DNA from: JACKAF01 sp041391485
Lineage (GTDB): Bacteria; Bdellovibrionota; FAC87; UBA2466; JACKAF01
NCBI GenBank assembly: GCA_041391485.1
Contig: JAWKNY010000002.1
Location: 1-64,000 of the forward strand
DNA length: 64,000 nucleotides
Reading direction: 5' to 3'
Shown here: piece after piece, positions 1-8,580 of the stretch
How positions within the stretch are numbered: the stretch's first letter is position 1
How the letters are laid out: every line of letters starts with the position of its first letter
Position numbers and translations under genes: made by a program
Notes under the pieces: generated by a model
Told to the model about the DNA's origin: nothing
The model's database searches: none
Seen by the model: only the letters and a program-made list of their open reading frames with translations

Positions 1-717
1 CTTTGCCGCCTTAAAGGAATTCACATCAGAACCCACCGGCGAAATGAGTGTATGAGAGGCGGCAAGCGCGCCCGTTACCATCTCACTCCAGGCGGGATGG
101 CAGTCAAAGATGACTAGATCATACTGGCCCGAAGCCAGAATCGGATCTACCAACCGCTCTTTCAGAATGTATTCCTTTCTCTTTTGGGACTTCAGCCAGA
201 TATCCAAAATGGCCAGTTCCACGGTCTCCGGAATATAGGACAGGGTCGAAAGGTCGGTCTTCTGAACGGTTGTGATCCAATCCGTTCCGTCCTTCAGGAT
301 GTGAAAGACACCTTCCACATCGTCCTCCCATGCCTGTCCGGATATCTTTCCGAGCGTCTGGGTAACTGTTTGCTGGGTATCTAAGCCAATGACGAGCGTT
401 CGAACACCGTGTAGTGCCATTGATCTCGCTAGCTGAAAGGACATCGTGCTTTTCGAGGTGCCCCCTTTAAGCGAAAAGACACTCACAACTCGTGGGGAAG
501 TGGGCCGGTGAAGAAAGCCCATTCTACTTCCGATTTCAGCGAGCTGCCCCTGGTTCCACACCCGGTACGACGTTTTTCCCCTTTGTACTCTCTGAGCGCA
601 GGGAATCTCCCCGCGTTCTTCAGCATTGAATAAAGTCTGCTTGGTGGCAGACAACTGAAACACCTTACAGACTTGGTTGGCGGTGAAGACTTCACGATCT
701 ACTATCTGGTTAGCCAT
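1..717 (-). CDS. parA: ParA-family ATPase with N-terminal MerR-like HTH, partial
   Basis: This frame is open for 239 codons from an ATG at 717 (GGAGGA six bases upstream) to the left edge, so the C-terminus is missing. Residues 8-60 resemble a MerR/SopA-type DNA-binding arm (FTANQVCKVFQLS). A deviant Walker A box, KGGTSKST, follows at about residue 84, then LDTQQTVTQTL (family form DxDPQxxxT) and a Walker B segment YDLVIFDCHPAW. ParA proteins segregate plasmids and integrative elements, or position protein clusters, together with a ParB partner. None is visible here, but it could lie beyond the left edge. The gene is divergent from the HTH regulator at 905, with a long palindrome between them. 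This suggests a mobile-element backbone rather than the chromosomal parAB locus. Confidence 0.85.
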   Translation of the reverse strand, partial: MANQIVDREVFTANQVCKVFQLSATKQTLFNAEERGEIPCAQRVQRGKTSYRVWNQGQLAEIGSRMGFLHRPTSPRVVSVFSLKGGTSKSTMSFQLARSMALHGVRTLVIGLDTQQTVTQTLGKISGQAWEDDVEGVFHILKDGTDWITTVQKTDLSTLSYIPETVELAILDIWLKSQKRKEYILKERLVDPILASGQYDLVIFDCHPAWSEMVTGALAASHTLISPVGSDVNSFKAAK

Positions 718-818
718 ATTTCCTCCAGTTACTGGTTTGTTGAACAAGAGGAGGGGAGCTTTACGGTTGCGAAGCGTTTGGTCCCCAAACCCTCAAGTTG
801 ACCATGAACTAGGTATAT

Positions 819-883
819 AACACTTTTGTTATGCTATCAATAATGATATGCATAACAATAATGATAGGCTTATCAAAAGTGCT
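819..883. promoter_or_regulatory. Long imperfect palindrome, likely operator of the divergent parA/HTH genes
   Basis: The left arm (about 819-853) and the reverse complement of the right arm (848-883) agree at roughly 29 of 34 positions with one gap, centred on ATGCAT at 848-853. The outer ends share CACTTTTG and the inner ends share CTATCA. It lies between the start of parA and the start of the small HTH protein and is very AT-rich. I infer an operator/promoter region bound by the 63-residue repressor. Confidence 0.55.
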
Positions 884-904
884 AATTTGGCCTAGATTCT
901 GGGG

Positions 905-1096
905 ATGGCGAAGATCGTCCTGGAAGAGGTTCTTAAGAAGAAGGGTATATCGAAGTACAAGTTTGCCCAGATGCTTGGAGTCCACCAGCCCACAGTCTTC
1001 CGCTATCTCAAGCCAGACTACGATCCTAAGTTCTCTACTTTGGAACGGTGGGCTAAGGTGCTCGATTGTAAAATCAAGGACCTTTTCAAGGAGTGA
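905..1096 (+). CDS. Small Cro/CI-type HTH regulator
   Basis: This 63-residue protein consists of one helix-turn-helix of the XRE/HTH_26 type: a first helix, then KYKFAQMLGVHQPTVFRYLK as the turn and recognition helix, then a C-terminal helix ending DCKIKDLF. Such minimal repressors commonly control plasmid, phage or toxin operons. It starts directly downstream of the 819-883 palindrome and is followed after 5 bases by a small membrane peptide, so the two are probably co-transcribed. Its target is inferred from position only. Confidence 0.75.
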   Translation: MAKIVLEEVLKKKGISKYKFAQMLGVHQPTVFRYLKPDYDPKFSTLERWAKVLDCKIKDLFKE

Positions 1097-1101
1097 ATGG
1101 A

Positions 1102-1263
1102 ATGAAAATCACGGAATTTATTGGTGCACTGATGCTTCTAGCTGCTCTGCTCTTGTTCACTAGTGCACCAAAGGATGCGCTGAAAAGTATCGAGGGTGTT
1201 CTAACTTCTCCTACACCCCGGATAGTGGATGGTCACCTCCAGTCGGCCAACACTTCCCAATGA
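1102..1263 (+). CDS. Short single-span membrane peptide, unknown function
   Basis: A 53-codon frame starts at ATG 1102 with AAGGAG at 1088-1093, overlapping the end of the HTH gene, and stops at 1261. Residues 7-21 (IGALMLLAALLLF) form one hydrophobic segment, followed by a short polar tail. The good ribosome site and tight spacing after the regulator support a real gene. Nothing identifies its function. Small toxin, leader or membrane anchor are all possible. Confidence 0.5.
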   Translation: MKITEFIGALMLLAALLLFTSAPKDALKSIEGVLTSPTPRIVDGHLQSANTSQ

Positions 1264-1337
1264 TGGCGCTAGCACGTGACTGCAGTTTTTAGCGATTTTT
1301 AGAGGAGGGAGACCTCTACAAAAATGGGTGATCTTTC

Positions 1338-1570
1338 ATGTCTCAAAAAACTCTCGATGAACTCCGGGCCTGGGTGAGTTCATTCCGACCTGATCATTGG
1401 GCTGACCTGTCGGACTCGGCAGAGCTAGACCAACAAGCAAAAAAATTCCTATTGCGGGCTAGCAGACGCCTTATTGGGAAGAACGACTTAAGTGAGAAAG
1501 AGCTTCGTTGGCTCAAATCTCTGCACGATAGGGTGGAAGCACTTCGGATAGGTGGTAGTCAGAGCATAGT
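1338..1570 (+). other. Start of an open frame of unknown function, fused to the helicase remnant
   Basis: From ATG 1338 about 75 residues read cleanly (MSQKTLDELRAWVSSF...), mostly helical and charged, with no family I recognise. An AGAGGAGGGAGACCTCT hairpin carrying a possible ribosome site lies about 20-35 bases upstream. The frame continues without a stop into the first part of the RecD-like helicase until 1850. It is either the true N-terminal extension of that protein or a separate small gene joined to it by an indel. Confidence 0.4.
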
Positions 1571-1577
1571 TTCAGGA

Positions 1578-4500
1578 CCCCAAGATACCCATATTCGCCA
1601 CGTCACATTCCGGATGGCGTGGCATGACAGCAAATGGAATGGTGCTGTTTGCGCCGCCCCGGAAAAAAACGACTATTGTATTGGTGAATACTCTTTGTTG
1701 TCTGACCGAATCCGTGCCCGACGGAATCTCGGAAAAGAAATGCGCAGTAGGTTGTCGAGGAACCAAGCCGGACCCGGACAAACTCGATGGATACGTACCC
1801 CCGCTTTTTTTGGTCAATTAACGCCTTTGGGAGGGAGCCGATTTCGGTAATTCACGACAATCCAGCGGCTACTGAATGAGCAAAATCAAGAGACGCTCCC
1901 TCCTTTCTCAGTAATGTCATGGCCTTTCAAACTTTCTTTTGTGAAGGGGCAACACGAGGACAAAGGTTACGGAAAATACTATCCCAAGCATATTTTCGAT
2001 GCGAGAATACAGAATTTCCAAAAACAAGCTTGTAGAGAACGAAACCATCGTATTTACAACACCATTCTAATCCTGTTTCCGGCGAAGACATGCAGTACCT
2101 GGTGCTCGGTTGCGCCTTACTTAAGGCAAAGGGAGAGCCGCACTATTTTCGTTCTCCAGGCGACAAAATAATTGATGATATTCGAAAGAACCGAAAAGGA
2201 TCGCAAAACTTTCCTGAGATGGGTTGGTCCCTGAGGTACACTCTTGACCTCCCAGAAAGCGGATTCTTACTCCTTACCATGAATACCTTGAACTGGCTAA
2301 ATCTGAACAATCTGAAAAGGCCACCGAAAGATCGATGAAATCAAGGTTGTGATTGAGGGAGCCTGAACTAGTCGACGGCTTTAAATATGTAGCGATGGAT
2401 GTTGATGATGATCACGCCATATACCCTTATGAAGTTGAGGCGGAGTATTCTCAGAATCGAAGAACATAAATTCTGCCGGACTACGACACGAAGCACGCAC
2501 TCGATGTATTGGAACGGCTGCTAAGGAAAACTTGGTCAAAACGTGGGTATATTCCCGGATTCGCACCGCTTTGCCGCGCAATCTTGAACTTGATGTCCTC
2601 GGATGGCAAAGAAATCGACGAATTTCTTGCGTTTCTCAAATCCGACAATAGCTCAGAGCACGTAGACTTGGTTCTAAAGTACGTAGAAAACCCACAGGAG
2701 ATACCCAAGGACTATGCTTCCGTAAGGGGCCTCTTTTTTCAGATTTCAGAGGAACTTGGTGAGCTTGGGCTAACGGCGCAAGACCTTCTGCAACTAGCAA
2801 TGCTAAATTTGACGCAGCATCAGTTCCGCCGTCTTCCTCAACACTGAGGAAATCTGCCTTCTATCCCTAGAGACTGTCGCTAAGAATCCATATACCCTAT
2901 ACGAAGAGTACGAAGAAGGGCGCACACTCGAATCTGAGCCCTTTTGGGAAACCGAATTGATGGCTCGATCCCACCATTAAGATCGACATCGCATATATTC
3001 CAGACGCGCGCTATCAACCTCGTTGCACTCTCCAAGAAATGAGGGTCAGCGATCCAAGGCGTGTCCGTGCGCCAATGATTTCCCACTCCGAGATTTAAGA
3101 GACCGTGGACATTGTTTTGATGAAGCAGAAAATATTAAGACGAGATAGTACCCGCTTTTTTACAAACTAAGCGACGAATACAACCTAAAGGCATCACTGA
3201 AACCCTGACGAGCCTTATCATAAGCATTTCGTTGAGAAACTTCACGTAGCTAAGAATCCTAAAGGCACCTTTTTACTATTTGAGTGAGATTTACGATGCG
3301 GAGCGACATTGAAAGCTTGTGCACGACCTCATGGATCTTCCAGACCTTGCCGACTCACTCAAGTGAACTTTTAAAATCGATCTCGGCGTCCTGCCAACAG
3401 CTAAGTGCGCGACTAGGTAAACAATTCGATCAGGAGGAATTTAAAAAGAGCGCACCGATCTATACAAAAAGCTACTGAAAAACGATTCTTTGTTCTCACA
3501 GGAGCGCCGGGCAATTGCGTCGTACGAGCTTCTTCAGCTCATTTCGCACCCTCAAGAGCAAAGGTGAATTATGTCGAATCCTGACACCAACGGGTAAAGC
3601 AGCGCTAAGGCTGAAGCACAATGCGGAGCAGATCAAGGGTATCGGGATGCAAAAACGATTGATAAGTTTCTCGCAGAACTCGGCGATCGCCCGGAAGGAA
3701 CTTCGATCGCTTCCAATGTCATCATAGATGAAATGTCGATGGTCGATCTTGAAAAACTGCGAGATCTCTTCAAAGCGTTCAAATATCATGACAAGCATAT
3801 TCGCTTTAATTAATACTAGTTGGTGATCATCACCAGCTACCCTCAATTGGCTTTGGTAGGGTATCTGAGACATAATTACCTATCTTCAAACCACCTCTGA
3901 CAAAACTCGTGACCATTTAGTTAATCCAGTGCAAATTGTCGACAGAGCTTGATGACACTGTTCTGGATTTTGCCGCCATCTTTCAAAACCAGAATAAGCA
4001 TTTCGAACCACTATTTGAAAAAGCAGGTTTGTGTGAAATTTCCTGACCACTGTCCACTACTGGAGTTCTGACTCTGAACTAAAGGAAAAAGTTGGTCACA
4101 GAATTCCCGTACGAACTTCGCGCCCTGGATCTACCAGGCGCGAACTTTCTGAAACGTTAGAGGAGTTAATGGGTTTCTCTTCCTCAGGGCGAACGAAATG
4201 CGGGAGCGATTGGCATCAAGCTGACATTGGATCAGTTTCAAGTCCTCAGCCCTATCGCGCGGAGTTCTATGGTACATGGGGCTCAATAACTTTTTTTCAA
4301 AAGGAGTTCAAAGATGAGTCCGGTTTCGTCTATTCCCGTTTCAAGAAGGAGATAAGATTATTCAGGTAGAAAATCTTTACGGCTATCTGAAGGGAAAACG
4401 ATCTAATTTGGCTAATGGGTCAATCGGTGTTGTGGCAGATAAGGCAATCTTCTATTTTCAGAACGAGAGATCCCATTTCCACTACGATGTCTCGGATGAA

Positions 4501-5177
4501 AAGATAGAGCTTGCACACGCTATTACCGTTCACAAGGCTCAAGGGAGCGGGTTCGGTACTGTCTTCCTAGTTGTGCCGAAGAAAAGAGCCATACTATCAA
4601 GGGAATTGATTTACACTGCTCTTACCGATCGAGGGAAAGGTTTACATCTTCGTCGAAGGCTCTCCGAATTCCAAGGAGCTTGGCATTCTCGAATTGCCCG
4701 AGACGTTCAGACAGTGATGCACGCCATACGTCGCTGTTTAAAGATGCAGAAGCGCTGTTTGTCTACTTCTCCCTGAGGAGGGCGTAGCAGTCAAGTCACG
4801 TCGAGTACATCATTTATCGAAAACTACAGGAGTATGCCGGAGCCTACTCCTGATTCAGTTTCGAATATGAAAAGCGGTATGAGCTTCCTGGTAGAACATT
4901 TTGCTTGCATCCCGATTTCACCATCGAAACTCCGAAAGGTACCTACTTTTGGGAGCATCTAGGGAGGCTGGATAGTCCTACTTACCGAAAGAGATGGCAC
5001 ACGCGAAAAGCCATTTACAAAGAGAGAGGAGACTACGGCCGACTAATTATGACTGACGAACGAAATGGAATCAGTGACCAAAAAATAGCTCAGATTGTTG
5101 AACATCTTATCGCGGGAGATGTTTCCAATGAGGATTCGGGAATGAACTATTCCGAGCATCACTATTCTTTATGCTAG
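1578..5177 (+). pseudogene. RecD-like superfamily 1 helicase with C-terminal nuclease-like region, frameshifted
   Basis: One large protein can be read through all three + frames. The N-terminal piece VTFRMAWHDS with NDYC and GEYSLLSDRI is at about 1590-1720, and HSNPVSGEDM at about 2062. A long helical domain covers 2370-2850 and NPYTLYEEYEE lies near 2888. The motor follows: LTGAPG with a damaged Walker A near 3496, LTPTGKAALRL near 3583, DEMSMVDL near 3730 and VGDHHQLPSIGFG near 3823. The UvrD_C_2 segment AHAITVHKAQGSGFG with SRELIYTALTDR sits at 4510-4640. The tail (HPDFTIETPKGTYFWEHLG near 4905) resembles the nuclease-like end seen in such helicases. There are more than ten frame changes and the Walker A lysine is lost. 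It is convergent with the GIY-YIG gene and probably belonged to the same defence-type island. Confidence 0.75.
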
Positions 5178-5291
5178 GTAGTTTGCGGGAGAAGAACACA
5201 TCAATCGAGGCTGCGTTAGCCAATTATGATTACGGCTGACGGAAAATAGCCTAGCTATCCTCATCGTCAACGATTTTCCCTTGCCTTCGTA

Positions 5292-6663
5292 TCAAGGGCA
5301 ATGGACTATTGACCCATTCCTGATTCGTTCGATAGCCTCATCAATTACAAAAAAGTGCACCAAAAACCACTCCTGAGGAGCTACCGGGGAACCAAAGCGA
5401 TCTTTAATTTTAATATCGAGACGAGCAGGCTCGAAAAAACGATGGATAAGACCTTCCAGCTTTGAGCGGCTTATGTTTGCGAGTTCGTAAGTAGCTATGA
5501 GTTCCACATCGGCCATTAAGAAGGTCGGATCTAGCTTGGGCATTCGATATACGCTTTCTAACATCGTCACTCGTTACGCCAATTTTGTGGATAACATCGC
5601 GGCTCTCTGAAATAGTTGGATGATCAGATTTTGCTTCGCAACACATAAACAATGCCACTAGCCTGACTCTCCTCCGGAATGCCTGAGAACAGTGGACCCA
5701 ATGTTGTCGGATCAGTTATTCTTCGTCCATCAGATCTTTATTGAGGGCTTCCTGAAGAGAGCGCAGTAGCATATCGCTCTCGGTTCCATTATCGTAGATT
5801 ACACGGAGCCGTCTATCGGGCTTTTCATATTCGTTAATGAACTCCTCACTCATTGCCGCAACATAAACCTTTAGACCGCCCAGAATAAAAAAATCTCCCA
5901 CCTTCATCTTAGCGTAGTTCTTAAACAGCCGAGTTATCCGAACTCCCGAATCGAGGTCTTCTTGTACCTCATCGAAAAGCGGCTTGAATTTCGAGAACTC
6001 CGAGCACGGAGTGACGTGCCACTTCCTCGGCTGCTCGGATCTCAGCACGTAGTCCGGACATGCTTAAGTTGAGTAATGTCAGACTCCCCTCAGGGGGAAG
6101 TGCACCAAGTTCTGCGAGCAGCTCTTCGTCTCCAATTTCATTTGATTCTACCTTTTTCTCCGTTGTTGCTTCTCCGCCCTTCAGCAACCCATTCGGATCT
6201 CTCTCTCCAGCAAGACCCCGACATTCCTCTGATGACCTCATCTGATCCAAACGTGCAGCATAAAGGCGCTCAAAATATCCTTATCCTCTCCCGGTGCCGG
6301 AACTCTCCCACTGCTCTCAATGAACCGTTCAATTCTCAAATGCAGCCAGGATACGAGATTGCTTTGGTGAACCTTTGACCTTTTGCCTTGTCCTGGGGTC
6401 TTACCCCTAAGGCAGCAAGAAGTTCTTCATCCGTCAAATCACTCATTCTTCTTCTCCGCGATATGGCGCTGCAGAACGGCGATACCCTCTGCCATTTCTT
6501 TTTTCCCAGGGATCTTGAGCTGTCAACATCGGAAGCCTGCCACGCTCCTCCTTAAACTTCATAGCTCTCTTAGCCAAGTCACGCGCCTCTTCAATGGAGA
6601 TTTTCGTCTTCTTTCCAGCAATTGCGCTGGCCACCTGTTTCCGGCGGGGCTCTCCTCATTCAT
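5292..6663 (-). pseudogene. GIY-YIG nuclease of the T5orf172/Mug113 type, frameshifted
   Basis: The start codon at 6663 overlaps the stop of the upstream helicase (ATGA), showing an original coupled operon. Pieces read in order as KISIEEARDLAKRAMKFKEERG (about 6610-6550), a conserved middle (DEELLAELGALPPEGSL, then KMKVGDFFILGG), and SGIVYVLRSK as the GIY-YIG core near 5670. HKIGVTSDDVRKRI follows, then the signature tail FFEPARLDIKIKDRFG and QEWFLV (5330-5450). This family carries a GIY-YIG fold able to cut DNA. At least four frame changes interrupt it, including one just before a TAA at 5716, so it cannot be made as one protein from this sequence. Its reading direction and coupling place it downstream of methyltransferase and helicase. 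Confidence 0.75.
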
Positions 6664-8471
6664 CGTTTTTGCCAAAATGGCATATGCTTCCCAAACGGAT
6701 TGATGCGATCAATAAGATCGATCTCCAGGTCCCGCACGTCCATCGCAAACTTACGAATGCCGTCGATTAGAGCAGTATTCTTGCTGCTCCCTTCACCTTC
6801 AGTGCCAGTTTCTGTGAGCAAGCGCTTTGCTTGTTGGGTGAGGTTCAAGGCGGCAACCGCATGTTGTCGAACTGCTTCTTGGTCTTCTTCGCTCAGCTCA
6901 GGATACTTGTCTCTGACTATCTTACCCATGCGAATCTGTGTTAGCTCCTCCGGAACCATCTCACTATCAAACAGCCCCCGCTCAATCGCAGTCTTGTCTT
7001 GCGCAAACGTAGCGATAACCTCGTTCAAATCTTCCTGGCAGATACGCTTGGCCTGTTTGCTCTTGGGTTCAGCTAAGCCTTTAATCTCTATTTGAAACTG
7101 CCCTGTATCGCGATTGAAACCGATGTTTGCTCTGTCAGGGCTATAGCCTCCTTCGCCGTAATCGTAACCTTCGATTGGCTGACTGTTAGGATTCTTGGGA
7201 GTAAAGTTAAAACGAGGCGCAAGAACCTGTTCCATGAGCAGGCTAGCCGAGATAGCTTTTAGGGTATCGTTGACAGCATCGGTGACAGCCTCCTCGGAGG
7301 CATCCGGTTCCGCGATCAAGTTGGTAAAACGGGCATGAGTCTTACCTTTGGCATCCCGCGTAGCCCTACCTATAATCTGTATTATTTCAGTGAGGCTAGC
7401 TCGGTATCCGATGGTCAAGGCGTGTTCGCACCATATCCAGTCAAATCCCTCCTTGGCCATTCCCAGAGCGATGACGATATCGACATGGTCTCGGTTTTCC
7501 TTCTGAGCAGGATCGCGCAGTGAGCTCAGGACTCTAGACCTCTTGGTATCGTCATCCACCAGGTCCGCGATTCGAAGCACCCTACCATCTTGGCGCTTCA
7601 CAAGGTGAAAACCAGTGTCCTCATCTGTGCCTTGCCAGTCACCAAGTTCATTTAAGATATGCTCCACTTCCTTAATCTTGTCCTTGGTGCTCTCGCGGGA
7701 GTTAACATTCGGAATATGGATGATTGTCTTCTCTTCTGGGTTTAGTACATTGAGAATCTCGTCCACGTAGGAACCCGTGTAGAAGTAGTACCCCATATTG
7801 AGTTCTTTGAGGTACTCATAGCCGTTCAACTGTTCATAGTAGGTATATGTAACGGTCTCAAAGCGAGATTCGTCGCCTGGAGATAAAACTGGCTCTGCAT
7901 CACCGCGAAAGTAAGAACCTGTCATCGCGATAACATGTACCTTGTCTCGCGCCATAAACTGCCCAAGATGTGTTCCCAGCTTGTTGTCAGGATTTGCGCT
8001 GACGTGGTGAAACTCGTCAATGGCAACTAGACAGTTATCAAAGACCGCCACTCCAAACCGATCCACCGCAAACCTGAACGTCGCATGCGTACAAACGAGG
8101 ACTACATCCTGGCTCTCCAGGAAGCTCTTTACTGCCCCTACCTTGCCCCCGTTATCGTCTCCCGGAGCATTGCACAAATTCCATTTCGGTTCGACAGACC
8201 AGTCCGCCCAAAAGCCGAACTTAGTGAGGGATTCATTATCGAAGCTAGAACCAATTGACTTTTCCGGAACTACAATTATTGCCTTTCTGATTCCCTGATT
8301 CGTCAGCTTGTCTAGTGCGATAAACATCAGAGCACGACTTTTACCCGACGCGGGCGGTGATTTAATCAGTAGGTACTGTTCACCACACTTTTCATAGGCG
8401 CGCTCTTTTCGCCCTTTTTGCATTCCCCACCATCTAAATGGCAACCTTCGTTGACCTACCGGTACACGCAA
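6660..8471 (-). CDS. DEAD/DEAH-box (superfamily 2) helicase of a restriction-like island
   Basis: The 603-residue open frame carries Walker A SPPASGKSRALMF (about residue 39), Walker B AIDEFHHV, motif III MTGSYFRG, ALGMAKEGFDW and motif VI QIIGRATRD. This is the two-RecA-fold motor of type III restriction/DEAD helicases. After residue 400 comes a helical domain of unknown role. The true start is probably further upstream: an ATG at 8572 behind AAGGAG, or at 8508 (MKPKTTIPVKST), reaches this frame after one or two frameshifts. The long frame's first codon at 8471 is therefore doubtful. It lies 8-110 bases after the methyltransferase remnant and overlaps the GIY-YIG gene by four bases. It is the only long intact frame in the island, so it is either the last member to decay or the best-sequenced one. 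Confidence 0.8.
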   Translation of the reverse strand: MRVPVGQRRLPFRWWGMQKGRKERAYEKCGEQYLLIKSPPASGKSRALMFIALDKLTNQGIRKAIIVVPEKSIGSSFDNESLTKFGFWADWSVEPKWNLCNAPGDDNGGKVGAVKSFLESQDVVLVCTHATFRFAVDRFGVAVFDNCLVAIDEFHHVSANPDNKLGTHLGQFMARDKVHVIAMTGSYFRGDAEPVLSPGDESRFETVTYTYYEQLNGYEYLKELNMGYYFYTGSYVDEILNVLNPEEKTIIHIPNVNSRESTKDKIKEVEHILNELGDWQGTDEDTGFHLVKRQDGRVLRIADLVDDDTKRSRVLSSLRDPAQKENRDHVDIVIALGMAKEGFDWIWCEHALTIGYRASLTEIIQIIGRATRDAKGKTHARFTNLIAEPDASEEAVTDAVNDTLKAISASLLMEQVLAPRFNFTPKNPNSQPIEGYDYGEGGYSPDRANIGFNRDTGQFQIEIKGLAEPKSKQAKRICQEDLNEVIATFAQDKTAIERGLFDSEMVPEELTQIRMGKIVRDKYPELSEEDQEAVRQHAVAALNLTQQAKRLLTETGTEGEGSSKNTALIDGIRKFAMDVRDLEIDLIDRINPFGKHMPFWQKR

Positions 8472-8580
8472 ACGTGGACTTAACCGGAATAGTAGTTTTA
8501 GGTTTCATTGCCGTGGTTCCTTTTGCCTACCTTGTTTGCGATTCCTGGATTTGGACGGTTTTCGGAATCCATTTCTCCTT

